Below, piece by piece: positions 17,721 through 25,844 of a stretch of 64,000 nucleotides of DNA (positions are counted from its first letter, which is position 1; every line of letters begins with the position of its first letter). The notes beneath the pieces are model-generated. The model was not told the DNA's origin and ran no database searches. It saw only the letters and a program-made list of their open reading frames with translations. The stretch comes from Segniliparus rugosus ATCC BAA-974 (GTDB taxonomy: Bacteria > Actinomycetota > Actinomycetes > Mycobacteriales > Mycobacteriaceae), in the NCBI RefSeq assembly GCF_000185725.2, contig NZ_KI391953.1, forward strand, positions 796,650 through 860,649, in the 5' to 3' direction. The position numbers and the translations under genes are program-made.

Positions 17721-18023
17721 CTAGGAGACTTGCGTCGAATCGATACTGCGCCGATTGGCCTCGTCGGCTCCCTGGTAGGCGTCGACCGCTCCGCCGAGCG
17801 CCGCGCCGAGCGCGGCGTTGTACTCGCCGTGATGCTGGAAGGGCACGTGCACTTTGTCGAGGCCCCGCTGCATGGCTTCGGCCTCCTCCGCGAAAGCCGC
17901 CCCCATGGCCTTCGCCATCTGGAGGTCTTTGAGCCGTTCCGCGATGGCGTGCGCCTGCTCGGAGAAACCGTGGAAGTCTTGCCCCGAGCGGCGCACTCCG
18001 TCAGGGTTGGCCATGTTCGCCAT
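17721..18023 (-). CDS. Small EspC/WXG100-like type VII secretion target, cassette A
   Basis: A 100-residue, wholly helical protein: a DGVRRSGQDFHGFSEQAHAI helix, then a second helix EEAEAMQRGLDKVHVPFQHH, ending in a Ala/Gly-rich tail. Length, lack of signal peptide and helix-turn-helix hairpin fit the EspC/ESX small-substrate class. The canonical WXG is replaced. The start is ATG 18023 with AAGGAG 6 nt upstream. Upstream, TATAGT on the minus strand (18106-18101) is a plausible -10. It precedes the 617-residue protein and may form a heterodimer with its N-terminus (inference). Confidence 0.68.
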   Translation of the reverse strand: MANMANPDGVRRSGQDFHGFSEQAHAIAERLKDLQMAKAMGAAFAEEAEAMQRGLDKVHVPFQHHGEYNAALGAALGGAVDAYQGADEANRRSIDSTQVS

Positions 18024-18100
18024 GCTTGCTCCTTCCCGCAGACCCAGCCGACGGCGGCTGGCTTCCCGCCCCAGCGGGCCGCCCGTCTCCTTGGCGACGC

Positions 18101-18108
18101 ACTATACT
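18101..18108. promoter_or_regulatory. Bidirectional -10 element between cassette A genes
   Basis: ACTATACT reads TATACT on the plus strand (18103-18108) and TATAGT on the minus strand (18106-18101). It stands between the divergent genes starting at 18023 (minus) and 18173 (plus), so one AT-rich island may serve both. Confidence 0.4.
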
Positions 18109-18172
18109 CCACATAGTAGCGCGGGGCTCCGTCTTCTCACGGGCGCGCTGGCGCGAGAGGAAGGGAAAAGTC

Positions 18173-18505
18173 ATGCAGCCCGCAGACGTGCTGTACAACA
18201 TGGCGCAATCTGCTCTCAAGAAGAACGAGCAAACGTTCCAGGCGTTCCAGAAATCGATGGCGGAACGGAAGGCCAAGCAGGACGCGCTTCACGCGGAGGC
18301 CGCGACGAAGAACGCCCGCGAGCCGAGCGCGGAGGAGCTGAAGGCGCAGGCGCGAGCGCGCAAGGCCGAGGCGGTGTGGCAAGGGGCCAGCGTGTTCGGC
18401 CATGTCGAGCGGGAGGAGCTTGTCGCGGAGGGGCCCGTCACGCGCGTGGTGCGCGAAGACCCGGACACCCGGTCCTTCCGGCACGCTCGCGACGACGACG
18501 AATGA
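18173..18505 (+). CDS. Small charged helical protein, cassette A
   Basis: A 110-residue soluble protein, very rich in Ala, Lys, Glu and Arg, with a long amphipathic helix from about residue 10 to 70 (KKNEQTFQAFQKSM, ERKAKQDALHAEA) and an acidic end RHARDDDE. No recognised domain. The start is ATG 18173 with AGAGGAAGGG upstream. Divergent from the EspC-like gene and sharing its promoter island, it may be a cytosolic partner or chaperone of the type VII substrates; that is inference from position only. Confidence 0.6.
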   Translation: MQPADVLYNMAQSALKKNEQTFQAFQKSMAERKAKQDALHAEAATKNAREPSAEELKAQARARKAEAVWQGASVFGHVEREELVAEGPVTRVVREDPDTRSFRHARDDDE

Positions 18506-18511
18506 GCGAGC

Positions 18512-18664
18512 CTACCGCCCTTGGGGAGGCGGGGGAGGCGGCGGGGTGTCCGCATTCTTCTGCGAGTTTTTGACCAGGACGAACACGACGAGCGCGATTG
18601 CGGCCATCATGATCAGGAAACAAGTCCCTGCCACGGCCCATTGCCAGAGCGATACAGTCCCCAT
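18512..18664 (-). CDS. 50-residue single-span membrane peptide
   Basis: A short gene starting ATG 18664 and encoding MGTVSLWQWAVAGTCFLIMM followed by AAIALVVFVLVKNS, one transmembrane helix, then QKNADT and a run of six prolines before QGR. It starts 10 bp after the stop of the small HTH gene, so it is likely in the same transcript at the end of the MoxR operon. Small peptides of this kind often act as regulatory subunits of membrane complexes. No homologue is recognised. Confidence 0.5.
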   Translation of the reverse strand: MGTVSLWQWAVAGTCFLIMMAAIALVVFVLVKNSQKNADTPPPPPPPQGR

Positions 18665-18673
18665 GGCGGCGGC

Positions 18674-18901
18674 CTAGCGCTCGTCGGCGCGCTGGGGGAA
18701 AAACAGGTCCTTGGGGTTGATTTCGAGCCATTCGGCGACTTTATCGACCTCGTCCACCTGCCAGACGCGACGGTTCCCCAGCAGGTCGGCCATGGTCTCC
18801 GGGCTCACCCCGAGAGCTTGCGCAGCATCGGCCCGCGTGCGCTGGAGCCTGGCCAGATGCCTTTCGACCTCCAAGCTCACAGTCTGGTTCAGCTCGCCCA
18901 T
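18674..18901 (-). CDS. Small helix-turn-helix DNA-binding protein
   Basis: A 75-residue Cro/C1-like HTH protein. The sequence RADAAQALGVSPETMADLLG forms the two helices of the motif, followed by NRRVWQVDEVDKVAEWLEIN, which resembles the rest of an XRE domain where the protein picks an operator by its third helix. There is no effector domain. It lies 70 bp downstream of the last VWA/TPR-type gene of the MoxR operon, so it could autoregulate that operon (inference). Confidence 0.65.
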   Translation of the reverse strand: MGELNQTVSLEVERHLARLQRTRADAAQALGVSPETMADLLGNRRVWQVDEVDKVAEWLEINPKDLFFPQRADER

Positions 18902-18970
18902 GGAGGCAGAATATCACCCGTTTCAGCAAGCGCCTTCTGCCGATCCGCGCCAAGACCGGCAGGCGCGGCC

Positions 18971-20038
18971 TCACTCCCGGTCTTGGCCGGAGCCGTTGGC
19001 GTCGGCCTGCGCTTGTTTGAGTTTGTCGGCGGGGTCGCCGCCGCTTTGCGGGCTGAGCCGGTGCTGGACGGGGCCGACCCCGGGGGCGGGGAGCCGGTCG
19101 GGGCCGATGTCGTCGGCTCCGCCGTCGGAGCTTTGGCCGGGCGGGGACGACCCGTCCGAGGAGCCAGATCCGCGCGGCGCGGACGCGCCGCCTCCGGACT
19201 GCGGCGCTGCGTCGGGAGGCGGGGCTTCGTCCCCGCGCGGGGGCGATCCGGCTCCGGAGCCGGAGGAGCCTTGCTGCTCTGCGGCTTCGGAGTCCGGCGG
19301 GGGCGGGGGTTTGTCTTTGTCCCGGATGCAGGCGGTCTGCTCGGGATCGTTGGTCTGCGGACAGGGGCCGGGGCCGGGCGGGATTTCGAGTTTGCCGGGG
19401 CCTTCGCCGGGGGCGTAGCGGTAGGCGGCGGCGCGCGCGTCGTAGCGCAAGTCGCCGTGGGCGAGCTGGTCGGCTTTGGCGGCGAGCCGGGACGAGGCTT
19501 CGGCGAACAGGCGCAGATCCTCGCTGTTGACCTCTGGGCTTGGTTTCGGCGCGAAGCAGCCGGCCGGGGCGGCGCGCATGGTCTCTTGGGCTTTGGCGAT
19601 TTTGGCTCGGGCTTCGGCGAGGCCGCCCGCTCTGGTCCGCTCGTCGGCGAGGTTCTCGAGCACGACGACGAGGTTGATCCGCGCCGGGCAGCCCTCGTCG
19701 TCGGCGAGCGCGACTGCCCGGTCGAATTCCCGTTCCGCGTCGGGCAAGCGCCCTTCCAAGACGTACGCGTCCCCCTCGGCGAAGTGCGCTTTCCACGGCT
19801 CGACTTCGTTGTAGTCCAAGAGGCTCCGGGCTGTGTCGTGCAGTCCGGGCACGTCCTGGCGGTCGAAGAGGGCCAGTGCCTCCCGTCCTGCGGCGTACGC
19901 CCAGAACAAGTAGCCGGAGGCGAGCAGCAGGAGCGCGACGAGCGGCGCGGAGAGGGCGAGCAGCCGTCTGCGCAGCCGCGTGCGGCTGGGGCCGAGGGCG
20001 AAATACCGCCATGCCGATTCGGCGGTCCGTCGGATCAT
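18971..20038 (-). CDS. Membrane-anchored TPR-like protein with disordered tail (BatC/BatE-like)
   Basis: A 355-residue protein. A basic N-terminus and one helix (about residues 27-48) lead into a helical-repeat domain of about 150 residues (WKAHFAEGDAYVLEGRLPDA, REFDRAVALADDEGCPARIN), TPR in character. The last 150 residues are Pro/Gly/Ser/Asp-rich and unstructured. This matches the TPR members that accompany MoxR-VWA operons in other bacteria. ATG 20038 overlaps the previous stop (ATGA), so it is coupled to the VWA gene. Role in complex assembly at the envelope is inferred. Confidence 0.7.
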   Translation of the reverse strand: MIRRTAESAWRYFALGPSRTRLRRRLLALSAPLVALLLLASGYLFWAYAAGREALALFDRQDVPGLHDTARSLLDYNEVEPWKAHFAEGDAYVLEGRLPDAEREFDRAVALADDEGCPARINLVVVLENLADERTRAGGLAEARAKIAKAQETMRAAPAGCFAPKPSPEVNSEDLRLFAEASSRLAAKADQLAHGDLRYDARAAAYRYAPGEGPGKLEIPPGPGPCPQTNDPEQTACIRDKDKPPPPPDSEAAEQQGSSGSGAGSPPRGDEAPPPDAAPQSGGGASAPRGSGSSDGSSPPGQSSDGGADDIGPDRLPAPGVGPVQHRLSPQSGGDPADKLKQAQADANGSGQDRE

Positions 20039-21066
20039 GGCGCGCCTCCGAGCTGGTCCCTACGGATCTCCCGGATGAGGAGGAACGCCTCGACGGCGAG
20101 AAGGGCCGAGGCGATCATCGCGAACACCCAGTAGTACTCCGCGCGCTCGACCCATTGGCTCCTCGTTTGGCCGGAAGCCGCCGGGGAGCCCTCGGCGAGG
20201 ACGGGGACCACCGCCGCGATGGGGTCGCCGGGGCTGCGGTGCGAATAGGGCACGGACAGCTGTTTGGCGATCCTGCGCAGCTCGCCTTCGTCTGGCGGGA
20301 CGACCAGCGGCCCGTCTGGGCCCTGGACGTAGATCATGTGCCCGTCGTCCCCCCAGCGGACGGGCACCTGCCCGCCCGCCGGGCTGCCGTAGCCGAGCAC
20401 CGCGCCGCCGGAGACCAGGCCGGGTCCTGGCGCGAAGGAGCCGGGCGCGGCCGCCGAGCCGCGCCGCCCTTCGCCCAGGTAGAAGACCAGGTTCTGGGAG
20501 CGGGGGTACTGCTGGCGGGCGACTTGCAGCCCCTGGTCCAAGAGGCCGCTTGCGGCGGTGGGGTCGGCGCGGTCGAGCGCGTCGGGGCTGGCCTGGAACG
20601 CGGAATAGTTCTCGAGGAAGGCCTCCAAGCTCCAGGTGTCGGCGGACAGCGGCCAGTCCACTCGGGCGGTGGAGCCGAACGCGAGGACGCTGAAGTTCGC
20701 GTGCGGGAACTGGTGCACGATGGCTTTGAGGTCCGCGCGGATCCCGGCCATGCGGTATTCGCGTTTGGGGCCGAAGTCGTCCACCCAGGAATTGGGCGAG
20801 CGGTCCACCAGCAGGAAGATATTGAGCTTGGGGACGTCGGAGGGCGCGGCGACGGGCGGGGTCTTCGACGGCTCCTGGTGGACGTGGTCTTCGCCGGGGC
20901 GCAGCGCCGCGACGAAGACGCAGACGATCGCGAGGGTGAGCCCGCCCCAGCGCAGCAGCACGCCGGTGAGCTGCCGCCCGGATTTGCGCACCGAGAGGTG
21001 GTAGAGGGTGAAGACCCGCAGCCCGAGGACCAGGAGGGCCAGGAGCGCCACGACGGCAGGGCTCAT
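20035..21066 (-). CDS. VWA-domain membrane protein of MoxR operon (BatA/BatB-like)
   Basis: A 343-residue protein with an N-terminal helix pair (residues about 3-20 and 35-55), a von Willebrand A-like domain (about 80-290) and a C-terminal helix (about 315-333, MIASALLAVEAFLLI). The MIDAS-like motif reads LVDRSPNS rather than a strict DxSxS, so metal binding is doubtful. ATG 21066 overlaps the preceding stop (ATGA); the in-frame GTG at 21087 would add seven residues. Both neighbours overlap it, so expression is tightly coupled. Confidence 0.75.
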   Translation of the reverse strand: MSPAVVALLALLVLGLRVFTLYHLSVRKSGRQLTGVLLRWGGLTLAIVCVFVAALRPGEDHVHQEPSKTPPVAAPSDVPKLNIFLLVDRSPNSWVDDFGPKREYRMAGIRADLKAIVHQFPHANFSVLAFGSTARVDWPLSADTWSLEAFLENYSAFQASPDALDRADPTAASGLLDQGLQVARQQYPRSQNLVFYLGEGRRGSAAAPGSFAPGPGLVSGGAVLGYGSPAGGQVPVRWGDDGHMIYVQGPDGPLVVPPDEGELRRIAKQLSVPYSHRSPGDPIAAVVPVLAEGSPAASGQTRSQWVERAEYYWVFAMIASALLAVEAFLLIREIRRDQLGGAP

Positions 21067-22130
21067 CGGCGGATCACCGCCAAACACAGCGAGAGGACCG
21101 TCGCGAAGCCGATGGCGAGGGCGAGGACCAGCGTGGGGTCGTCCACTTCGCGCTCGGGCGGCTCCGGCTCTGCTCCTTCGGTCAGCGCGGGGCGGTGCGC
21201 CCGGATCTGGTCGAGCGCGCCCGCCACCGAGGCGGGGTCGGCGGAGTCGGAGAACGCGAAGAATTTCCCGCCGGAAACCTCGGTCTCCGTTTTCGCGACG
21301 CCTTGCGGCTGGGTTCCCTGCCCGGCTCCAGGAGCCACTTGCACGATGTTGATCTGGGCTTTCGCCTCCTGCACGAGCTGGGCGAGCCCGCCGGAGGAGT
21401 AGGCGGTTCGCGTCCCGGAGGCGGGCCGCTCGTCGGTCGGGCCGAGATAGACGACCGAGCGCCGCCGCCCGGAGGGGCTGGCGTGGTCGGGGAAGCCGAT
21501 GACGCAGCTGGCCAAGGTGTCGATGAAGTTCGGCTGGTAGTCGGAGTAGCGGACGGTGCGCGAGAAGGCGTCTTGCCCGTCGGCGAGGGTTTTCGTCTCC
21601 TGCTCGGTGAGCTGTTTGCCCTCGGCCGCCGCCGCCGAGAGCTTCGCGAGCCCGGCGAACCTGCCGAGCTGGCCGCTCGCGAACGCGTGGTCCGCCGTCA
21701 GCGGCATCACCCGCAAGGTTTGCGAGGTCAGGCCGATGCGTTGGCTGGTGAACGCCTCCGCCCGCTTCTGGTAATAGGCCAAGAAGGCGGCGGCAACGGG
21801 ATTGGTGGCCGGCAGCGCGACGCAGAGCATCACGTCGTCGGGATGCTCGCGGCCGGCGTTGCCCGACCGTTCGACTTCGAGCGGCCGGGCGGCGGCGTAG
21901 AGGGCGCAGCCCAGCGTCGCGAGGACCGCGACGGCGGTCGCGATCACGAGGGCGCGCTGGATCCGCACGGCGCGGGCGTACTCGGGCAGTTCGGTGAGCC
22001 GCTCCACATGGGCCAGCGGGCGCAGGGTTTTACCCGCGCCCCGCCGCATCGGCAGGAGCGCGGCGGCCAGCACGACCGCGAGGAGCAGCCCCCTGCCGAC
22101 GTTCAGGACCAGATCCCATTTCACCGCCAT
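21063..22130 (-). CDS. Membrane protein with degenerate VWA-like domain, MoxR operon
   Basis: A 355-residue protein with helices near residues 8-25 and 60-80, a soluble domain of about 230 residues, and a C-terminal helix (VLALAIGFATVLSLCLAVI). Topology copies BatA/BatB proteins, but the expected MIDAS position reads VMLCVALPATN, with no DxSxS, so it has probably lost metal-dependent binding. ATG 22130 lies inside the end of the preceding gene (10-nt overlap). It probably pairs with the next VWA-type protein. Confidence 0.68.
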   Translation of the reverse strand: MAVKWDLVLNVGRGLLLAVVLAAALLPMRRGAGKTLRPLAHVERLTELPEYARAVRIQRALVIATAVAVLATLGCALYAAARPLEVERSGNAGREHPDDVMLCVALPATNPVAAAFLAYYQKRAEAFTSQRIGLTSQTLRVMPLTADHAFASGQLGRFAGLAKLSAAAAEGKQLTEQETKTLADGQDAFSRTVRYSDYQPNFIDTLASCVIGFPDHASPSGRRRSVVYLGPTDERPASGTRTAYSSGGLAQLVQEAKAQINIVQVAPGAGQGTQPQGVAKTETEVSGGKFFAFSDSADPASVAGALDQIRAHRPALTEGAEPEPPEREVDDPTLVLALAIGFATVLSLCLAVIRR

Positions 22131-22603
22131 GCCGCGAGGACCTCCTTGGCCGCTCGCGCCGAGCGGGCGACGTCTGGCTGCTCCTGAGGGGCGAATTGCC
22201 CGGGGTAGAGCGCTTCGAGGGCGGCGGCGGCCTCGGCGATGTGGCTTTCGGCGAATTCCGCGAGCACCATCCGCGAGGCAGGCTCCCCCGTCCACAGCTG
22301 CACGAACAGCCGCAAGGCGCGGCTGACCGCGCCGTGGGCGGCGCGGCTGGAGAGCTGGCCGCGCTGGTAGAGCGAGACCGTGGCGTCGATGGAGCGGGAG
22401 AACTTACGCTTGAGCAGCCGCAACGTGATGTCGCGCAGCACCGGCGTGCGCCGCAGCCGCTCGATAGGCAGCGTCCACACGAAAAGCCCGACGACCCAGC
22501 CGACCGCGACGACCGCCAGCACGACGGCCAGCGCCAACCACAGCGTGGAGTACGGCACCGGGGGCAGCACCAGGCGGAGCCGCTCGAACTCTTCAGCCTC
22601 CAT
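22121..22603 (-). CDS. Single-span membrane protein of MoxR operon
   Basis: A 160-residue protein. One long hydrophobic segment (LWLALAVVLAVVAVGWVVGL, about residues 21-45) is followed by a helical cytosolic domain of about 115 residues (LRLLKRKFSRSIDATVSLYQ, AAHGAVSRALRLFVQLW). It occupies the slot of the short conserved membrane gene between the DUF58 and VWA genes in actinobacterial MoxR loci. Function unknown. ATG 22603 overlaps the DUF58 stop by 11 nt. Confidence 0.7.
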   Translation of the reverse strand: MEAEEFERLRLVLPPVPYSTLWLALAVVLAVVAVGWVVGLFVWTLPIERLRRTPVLRDITLRLLKRKFSRSIDATVSLYQRGQLSSRAAHGAVSRALRLFVQLWTGEPASRMVLAEFAESHIAEAAAALEALYPGQFAPQEQPDVARSARAAKEVLAAWR

Positions 22604-23555
22604 GGCCGCTCCGGCGCAACAGCGTCGTGACCTCTTTGCGCAGCTGCCAGGTGCCTTCCACGCGGGCGGCGCGCACGCCGCAGGCGGCAAGGAAGTCGGC
22701 GAGCGCTGCTTCCCTGCGCTCCTCGGCCTGGCGGTAGGCGGCGAGCACTTTGCGCCCGAGCGCCTCCTCGCGCAGCAGCACTTTCCCCGTCTCCACGTCG
22801 TAGCCGACGCTCGAGCCCCAGCCGCCCGGCAATGGGGCAGCCGGATCCGAGAGGATCGGCGCGTCGCGCACGATGATCCAATACAGATCGTGCCCCGCCG
22901 CCACTCGGCGCAACTGCTCGGCCAGCCCGTCCTGCGCCGGGCAGCGCTCTCCCACGCTCGGCTCGCCGGAGACGAGGAAGACGACGTAGCGTTTGCGGAA
23001 ATTGCGCTCAACGTACGCGAGCTGGACGGCGAGGCTGTCGCGCGCGGCGTGGTCGAGGTCGTGCCCGGCCACGCGGGCGAGGATGCGCTCGACGTGCGTC
23101 TCGCCCCGGCCGGGCGGCATGCGGGCCGATCCCCGCGCGTCCCCGTAGACGAGGCTGATCTCGTCCCCCTTCGCGATGCTGACCAGGCCCATCATGCCCA
23201 TGGCGTTCACCGCCACGTCCCGTTTCGTCTCCCCGGAGGGGGCGAGGGCGGACATGGACCGGCTCACGTCCACGACGAGGAGGACTTTGTGCTGGCGCAA
23301 CGAGACGAAGCGCTTCACCAAGAGGTTGGGGGGACCGCCCGCCTGCGGGGGAGCGCTGCGGGCGGTGGCTTTCCAGTCGATGTCGCGCACGTCGTCGCCG
23401 GGCACGTACGGGCGCAGGTCGTCGAACTCCTGGCTGCGGCCGTGGAAGAGGGAGAGATGCCCGCCGTCCAGGAGCGCGCGGGCCTTGCCGGTGGGGCCGA
23501 CCAGTTTCTGCCCGGCCAGCACCTGCGCGCGGACCCGCTGCAGCAACGCCCCCAT
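22593..23555 (-). CDS. DUF58 family protein with intact MIDAS-like motif
   Basis: A 320-residue soluble protein. The DUF58 signature FHGRSQEFDDLRPYVPGDDV, then RDIDWKATAR, lies at residues about 37-65. A VWA-like motif VVDVSRSMSAL with the full DxSxS follows near residue 95. DUF58 proteins are encoded next to MoxR ATPases and are thought to be the client-binding or adaptor partner. It sits 42 bp after moxR. Confidence 0.85.
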   Translation of the reverse strand: MGALLQRVRAQVLAGQKLVGPTGKARALLDGGHLSLFHGRSQEFDDLRPYVPGDDVRDIDWKATARSAPPQAGGPPNLLVKRFVSLRQHKVLLVVDVSRSMSALAPSGETKRDVAVNAMGMMGLVSIAKGDEISLVYGDARGSARMPPGRGETHVERILARVAGHDLDHAARDSLAVQLAYVERNFRKRYVVFLVSGEPSVGERCPAQDGLAEQLRRVAAGHDLYWIIVRDAPILSDPAAPLPGGWGSSVGYDVETGKVLLREEALGRKVLAAYRQAEERREAALADFLAACGVRAARVEGTWQLRKEVTTLLRRSGHGG

Positions 23556-23597
23556 CAGCGCGCCCCCGATCCGCTCACGGCATGTTCCTCGTCGCGC

Positions 23598-24626
23598 TCA
23601 TGGCGTCCGGACCGCGCCGAGGATGGCGTCGATGACAAGCTCGGGGGTGACCTGCTCGGCGGCGGCCTCGAAGCCAAACATGAGCCGGTGGCGCAGCACC
23701 CGGTGCGCGAGCGCCTTGATGTCGTCGGGCAACACGTGGTCGCGGCGGTTGAGCAGCGCGAACGCCCGCGCCGCTCGGCACAGGGCGATGGTCGCCCTCG
23801 GACTCGCCCCGCATTCGATGAGACGGGCGAGCTGCGGCGGGAGGAACTGGTGCGGGGTGCGCGTGGCCGCGACGATATGCGTGACGTACTGGACGACCGC
23901 CGGGTCGATGTGGATCTTCTTCACCACGGCCTGCACGCGCAGGATGTCGTCCAACGTCGCGACCGGGCGCACCGGCGCGCTGTCCTCGTAGACCCCGGCC
24001 TCGATCCGGAAGATGACCTCGGCCTCCTCCTGCGGCGTGGGGTACTCCAGGACCTCTTTGAGCATGAAGCGGTCCATCTGCGCCTCGGGCAGCGGGTAGG
24101 TGCCCTCCTGGTCCACCGGGTTCTGGGTGGCCAGGACGAGGAACGGCTCGGGGATCTTGTAGACCTTGCCCGCGATGGTGCTCTGGCGCTCCTCCATCGC
24201 TTCGAGCATCGCCGACTGGGTCTTCGCCGAGGCCCGGTTCACCTCGTCGAGCAGCACGATGTTCGCGTGCACCGGGCCGAGCACGGTGTGGAACTGCGCC
24301 TTCGAGCCGTCGTAGAGCTGGGTGCCGATGATGTCGGAGGGCAACAGGTCCGGCGTGCACTGGATGCGCTGGAAATGCGCCTGCACCGCCTGCGCCAGCG
24401 TCTTGGCCGCCGTCGTCTTCGCCAGACCCGGCACGCTCTCCAAAAGGACGTGGCCGCCGGTGATCAAGCCGAGCAGCAGCGTCTCGCGCAGGCTCTCCTG
24501 GCCCACCACCTTCGAGGCGAACGCGTTGGCCAGCGCGCTGACGACGTGCAGGCTGCTCTCGATTTCCCCAGGGGCGGGCCCGGCCTGGTAATTGACTCCC
24601 GCTTGGCGGTACTGGGGGACGCTCAA
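23598..24626 (-). CDS. moxR: MoxR family AAA+ ATPase
   Basis: A 342-residue chaperone-like ATPase. Walker A is ESVPGLAKTTAAKTLA, Walker B ANIVLLDEVNRAS, sensor 1 LVLATQNPVDQEGTYPLPEA, and the arginine-rich C-terminal lid contains CGASPRATIALCRAARAFAL. MoxR proteins drive maturation of metallo- or envelope proteins together with VWA partners. The start is TTG 24626, overlapping the previous stop as TTGA; homologues begin in this region. It heads the enzyme part of a seven-gene minus-strand operon. Confidence 0.92.
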   Translation of the reverse strand: MSVPQYRQAGVNYQAGPAPGEIESSLHVVSALANAFASKVVGQESLRETLLLGLITGGHVLLESVPGLAKTTAAKTLAQAVQAHFQRIQCTPDLLPSDIIGTQLYDGSKAQFHTVLGPVHANIVLLDEVNRASAKTQSAMLEAMEERQSTIAGKVYKIPEPFLVLATQNPVDQEGTYPLPEAQMDRFMLKEVLEYPTPQEEAEVIFRIEAGVYEDSAPVRPVATLDDILRVQAVVKKIHIDPAVVQYVTHIVAATRTPHQFLPPQLARLIECGASPRATIALCRAARAFALLNRRDHVLPDDIKALAHRVLRHRLMFGFEAAAEQVTPELVIDAILGAVRTP

Positions 24627-25684
24627 AAGACGACTTCCAATGGGTCTCGGGCGAGGTCGACCGAACCTGTGAAGTCGCGGGGCTCGGTCGGGAACTGGCC
24701 GTTGCCGTTGCCGCCGCTGACCAGTTGCACCGAGAAGGTCCAGTGCAAGGTCACGGTCACCTTCGCGGTCATGGAGTTGAAGTCGAGGTCGACGTCGGGG
24801 TCTTGGTCGTCGTAGTTCTCGGTCTCGACCCAGTGTGCGGTGTCCGGGGCGGCTTGGCTGTTGTTGAGCTTGTTCGGGCAGTTCTGCGGGACCAGCGCGG
24901 TCGACTGCTCGCAGGCTTCGAGCCGGTCGTGCAGCGCTTGGATGATCGTGTCGTGCCCGTTCTGCGAGAGCTGGCCGTTGATGAGCCAGTTCGGGTCGGA
25001 CCCTTGGTAGAGCTGGCCGAGCAGCTCCTTGTCCCGCTCCGGCGCGAGCGCGATGTTCTTGTTGAACGACCCGACTTCGAGCGCGCCGGGGAAAACGGCG
25101 ATGGCCTTCACGTTGCCCGCCGGCTTGCCGAACAGCGTGAGGAACTCCAACGCGCGTCCGCCGCCGGTGGGCGTGCTCGGCTGCAGGACGATGGCGGCGT
25201 GCGGGAGCTTCCACCCCTCCGGCGTCTTGCGCACGACCAGGGTGTCCTGGGACTGCACATCGCCGAACATGACCGAGACCGAGACGTTCGCCGTGTCCGG
25301 GCCGTTGCCCTGGGCCGAGCCGAGGACCTGCGCCCCGGAGATCTTCGCCAGGTCCTGCTGGCGCTTGAGGACGTCGGCGGTGAGGAATTCCTTGTTCGGG
25401 GGCTGATCGATCCCCAAGGAGAGCGCCTTCTCCGGGTTGTCCTGCGCCAGCGCGTCGAAGTAGAGCCGGACGGCCTCCTCCGGGGTTTTCCCGCCGGTCT
25501 GCGGGGTGTTGTGCGTGTCAGGGCCGATGGCGAAAACGCTGATCGCCCACACCGCTGCGACGATGAGCACGATCGCACCCGCTGCCGCGAGGGCGAGCGC
25601 GAGGGCGCGTCGGCTCCGTTCCGGCGGCGGCTCTGGGGCGAACTGGCTGAACTGGTCGGAGGGCGGGAAGGGGGAGTCAAACAA
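24623..25684 (-). CDS. Membrane-anchored secreted protein leading the MoxR operon
   Basis: A protein of about 353 residues. A Pro-rich cytosolic N-terminus (FDSPFPPSDQFSQFAPEPPP), one helix (ALALALAAAGAIVLIVAAVW, about 26-46) and an extracytoplasmic domain beginning GKTPEEAVRLYFDALAQDNP, like DUF4878/NTF2-type lipoprotein domains. Two cysteines near EACEQS and QNCPN could form a disulfide. The start is uncertain: TTG 25684 or GTG 25696, both behind AAGGAG. It could be the client of the MoxR complex or its anchor; this is inference from gene order. Confidence 0.65.
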   Translation of the reverse strand: MFDSPFPPSDQFSQFAPEPPPERSRRALALALAAAGAIVLIVAAVWAISVFAIGPDTHNTPQTGGKTPEEAVRLYFDALAQDNPEKALSLGIDQPPNKEFLTADVLKRQQDLAKISGAQVLGSAQGNGPDTANVSVSVMFGDVQSQDTLVVRKTPEGWKLPHAAIVLQPSTPTGGGRALEFLTLFGKPAGNVKAIAVFPGALEVGSFNKNIALAPERDKELLGQLYQGSDPNWLINGQLSQNGHDTIIQALHDRLEACEQSTALVPQNCPNKLNNSQAAPDTAHWVETENYDDQDPDVDLDFNSMTAKVTVTLHWTFSVQLVSGGNGNGQFPTEPRDFTGSVDLARDPLEVVF

Positions 25685-25844
25685 TGCTCCGCTCACTCCT
25701 TTTTGCTCTGGCTCCGTGGTGATTTGGATGGTACACGAAGGTTGGCCGAAGAATCTCGTCGTGGACGGAGCCCCGCAGCTCACCGCGCATGCGGCGGGGG
25801 TTTTGCCTGGCTCGGCCGCCGTCTGTTGCCCTACACTAGCCGCC

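Noticed and set aside
15797..17932. 711-codon plus-strand frame over cassette A
   Set aside because: Antisense to the 617-residue protein, which has ESX-like features and a better start context.
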